Assembly: GCA_044426355.1 (NCBI GenBank)
Contig: JAWXUO010000021.1
Location: 1-32,699 of the forward strand
Reading direction: 5' to 3'
Length of the DNA stretch: 32,699 nt
Source: CAYJLC01 sp044426355
Lineage (GTDB): Bacteria > Bacillota > Clostridia > Oscillospirales > Butyricicoccaceae
Part shown: positions 32,380 through 32,699 of the stretch, one piece after another
Layout of the letters: every line of letters begins with the position of its first letter
How positions within the stretch are numbered: position 1 is the stretch's first letter
Notes under the pieces: generated by a model
What the model was told of the DNA's origin: nothing
Databases searched by the model: none
The model's input: the letters and a program-made list of their open reading frames with translations, nothing else
Made by a program: the position numbers and the translations under genes

Positions 32380-32451
32380 TAAAAAACACCGACAAAAGCC
32401 AGTGTGGTTTAGCGATTTATAAAGAGGTTTATGGTTAGTCTTGACTAACTT
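32380..32451 (-). ncRNA. Predicted small RNA, repeat unit 1 (about 72 nt)
   Basis: Predicted from the -10 box at 32463-32458, giving a start near 32451. Structure: 5' hairpin GTTAGT-CAAG-ACTAAC (32449-32434); a linker with ACCTCTTTATAAATCGC (within 32433-32406), which is largely unpaired; and a terminator ACACTG ... CGGTGT (32405-32400 with 32391-32386) ending in six T. There is no ATG and no ribosome site in it. The linker's CCTCTTT could pair with ribosome binding sites of the AAAGAGG type. No known family is recognised. Confidence 0.65.
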
Positions 32452-32457
32452 AACACT

Positions 32458-32486
32458 AGTATAACAGCAAGATAAAAATTTGTCAA
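32458..32486 (-). promoter_or_regulatory. Consensus promoter of repeat unit 1
   Basis: On the minus strand TTGACA (32486-32481) and TATACT (32463-32458) are spaced by 17 bases, a near-perfect sigma-A promoter. Confidence 0.85.
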
Positions 32487-32535
32487 TAGGTTTTTTAAAA
32501 AATATACTAAAAAAGTATACTTTAAAAAAAGGCAC

Positions 32536-32607
32536 TAAAAAACACCGATAAAAAACGGTGTGGTTTAGCGATTTATAAAGAGGTTTACGGTTAGTCTTGA
32601 CTAACTT
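32536..32607 (-). ncRNA. Predicted small RNA, repeat unit 2 (about 72 nt)
   Basis: Same design as unit 1, displaced by 156 bases. The 5' hairpin is unchanged (32605-32590), and the linker differs by one base at its left edge (CGTAAACC versus CATAAACC). The terminator stem is ACACCG with CGGTGT (32561-32556 and 32547-32542). In unit 1 one pair of this stem is U-G, here C-G, so the base change keeps the pairing. Most other differences fall in the terminator loop, which suggests the RNA structure is maintained. Confidence 0.65.
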
Positions 32608-32613
32608 AATACT

Positions 32614-32642
32614 AGTATAACAGCAAGAGAAAAATTTGTCAA
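32614..32642 (-). promoter_or_regulatory. Consensus promoter of repeat unit 2
   Basis: On the minus strand TTGACA (32642-32637) and TATACT (32619-32614) are spaced by 17 bases, identical in both boxes to unit 1 although the spacer differs by one base. Confidence 0.85.
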
Positions 32643-32699
32643 TAGGTTTTTTAAAAAAATATACTAAAAAAGTATACTTAAAAAAAGGCACTAAAAAAC

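Larger units (their letters stand above)
32375..32699. repeat. Tandem 156-bp repeat: two full units and the start of a third
   Basis: The block beginning GGCACTAAAAAACACCG occurs at 32375, 32531 and 32687, an exact 156-base period; the third unit runs off the window. Units 1 and 2 differ by about seven substitutions and two single-base indels. Each contains, on the minus strand, a consensus promoter, a hairpin, an invariant linker and an intrinsic terminator, annotated separately. Between units a further hairpin, TATACT/AGTATA with a T-rich loop and T run, is also conserved. No meaningful reading frame fits; frames through it are low-complexity and span terminators. Confidence 0.9.

Noticed and set aside
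32323..32691. A 122-codon minus-strand frame across the tandem repeat with internally repeated protein sequence
   Set aside because: It runs through two promoter-terminator units, is low-complexity, lacks a ribosome site, and its repetition only reflects the 156-bp DNA repeat.

Overview
This 32.7 kb window is AT-rich chromosomal DNA from a low-GC Gram-positive bacterium, most likely an anaerobic member of Clostridia. The evidence is an Rnf complex in the clostridial order C-D-G-E-A-B, strong AGGAGG-type ribosome binding sites, frequent TTG/GTG starts, consensus TTGACA/TATAAT promoters, and the Firmicutes glycolytic cluster pgk-tpiA-gpmI-eno. I cannot name the genus. I see no rRNA, tRNA, CRISPR array, prophage or intact insertion sequence.

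Layout. (1) 1-4691, minus: rnfCDGEAB, with rnfB cut by the window start; this is the ferredoxin:NAD+ ion-pumping complex. (2) 4692-5204: a non-coding gap with two related MITE-like elements. (3) 5205-14343, plus: housekeeping genes (cyclophilin, ABC-F ATPase, YdcF-type membrane protein, release factor 1, ZIP transporter, a fused Sua5/TsaC-CoaE protein, M18 aminopeptidase, Gfo/Idh/MocA dehydrogenase), closed by a strong terminator. (4) 14509-19695, plus: a five-gene sugar or sugar-acid operon, ulaG-FGGY kinase-cytosolic beta-propeller protein-ulaE-ulaF, closed by a strong terminator. It would deliver L-pentulose phosphates to D-xylulose 5-phosphate, but the PTS transporter and decarboxylase of the known L-ascorbate route are absent. 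(5) 19696-20572: a hairpin-rich gap and a Crh-like HPr-domain protein lacking the phosphocarrier histidine. (6) 20573-22885, plus: dus, an ECF sigma factor and its zinc-type anti-sigma factor. (7) 22962-30548, minus: HIT protein, ridA, eno, gpmI, tpiA, pgk, degV and trmL; trmL appears to start with AUU. (8) 30549-30934: a very AT-rich gap with a tight cluster of DnaA-box-like 9-mers and a terminator. (9) 30935-32311, minus: a cysteine-desulfurase-like enzyme with a DUF3343 (putative Se/S carrier) protein. (10) 32375 to the window end: a 156-bp tandem repeat. Each unit carries a consensus promoter, a predicted RNA of about 72 nt with two hairpins, and an intrinsic terminator.

The best candidate for something undescribed is the tandem array of promoter-RNA-terminator cassettes at the right edge, which continues outside the window. 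Next come the sugar operon with its unassigned beta-propeller protein, the Sua5-CoaE fusion, and the AUU start of trmL. All functions are read from motifs and context; no database search was run.
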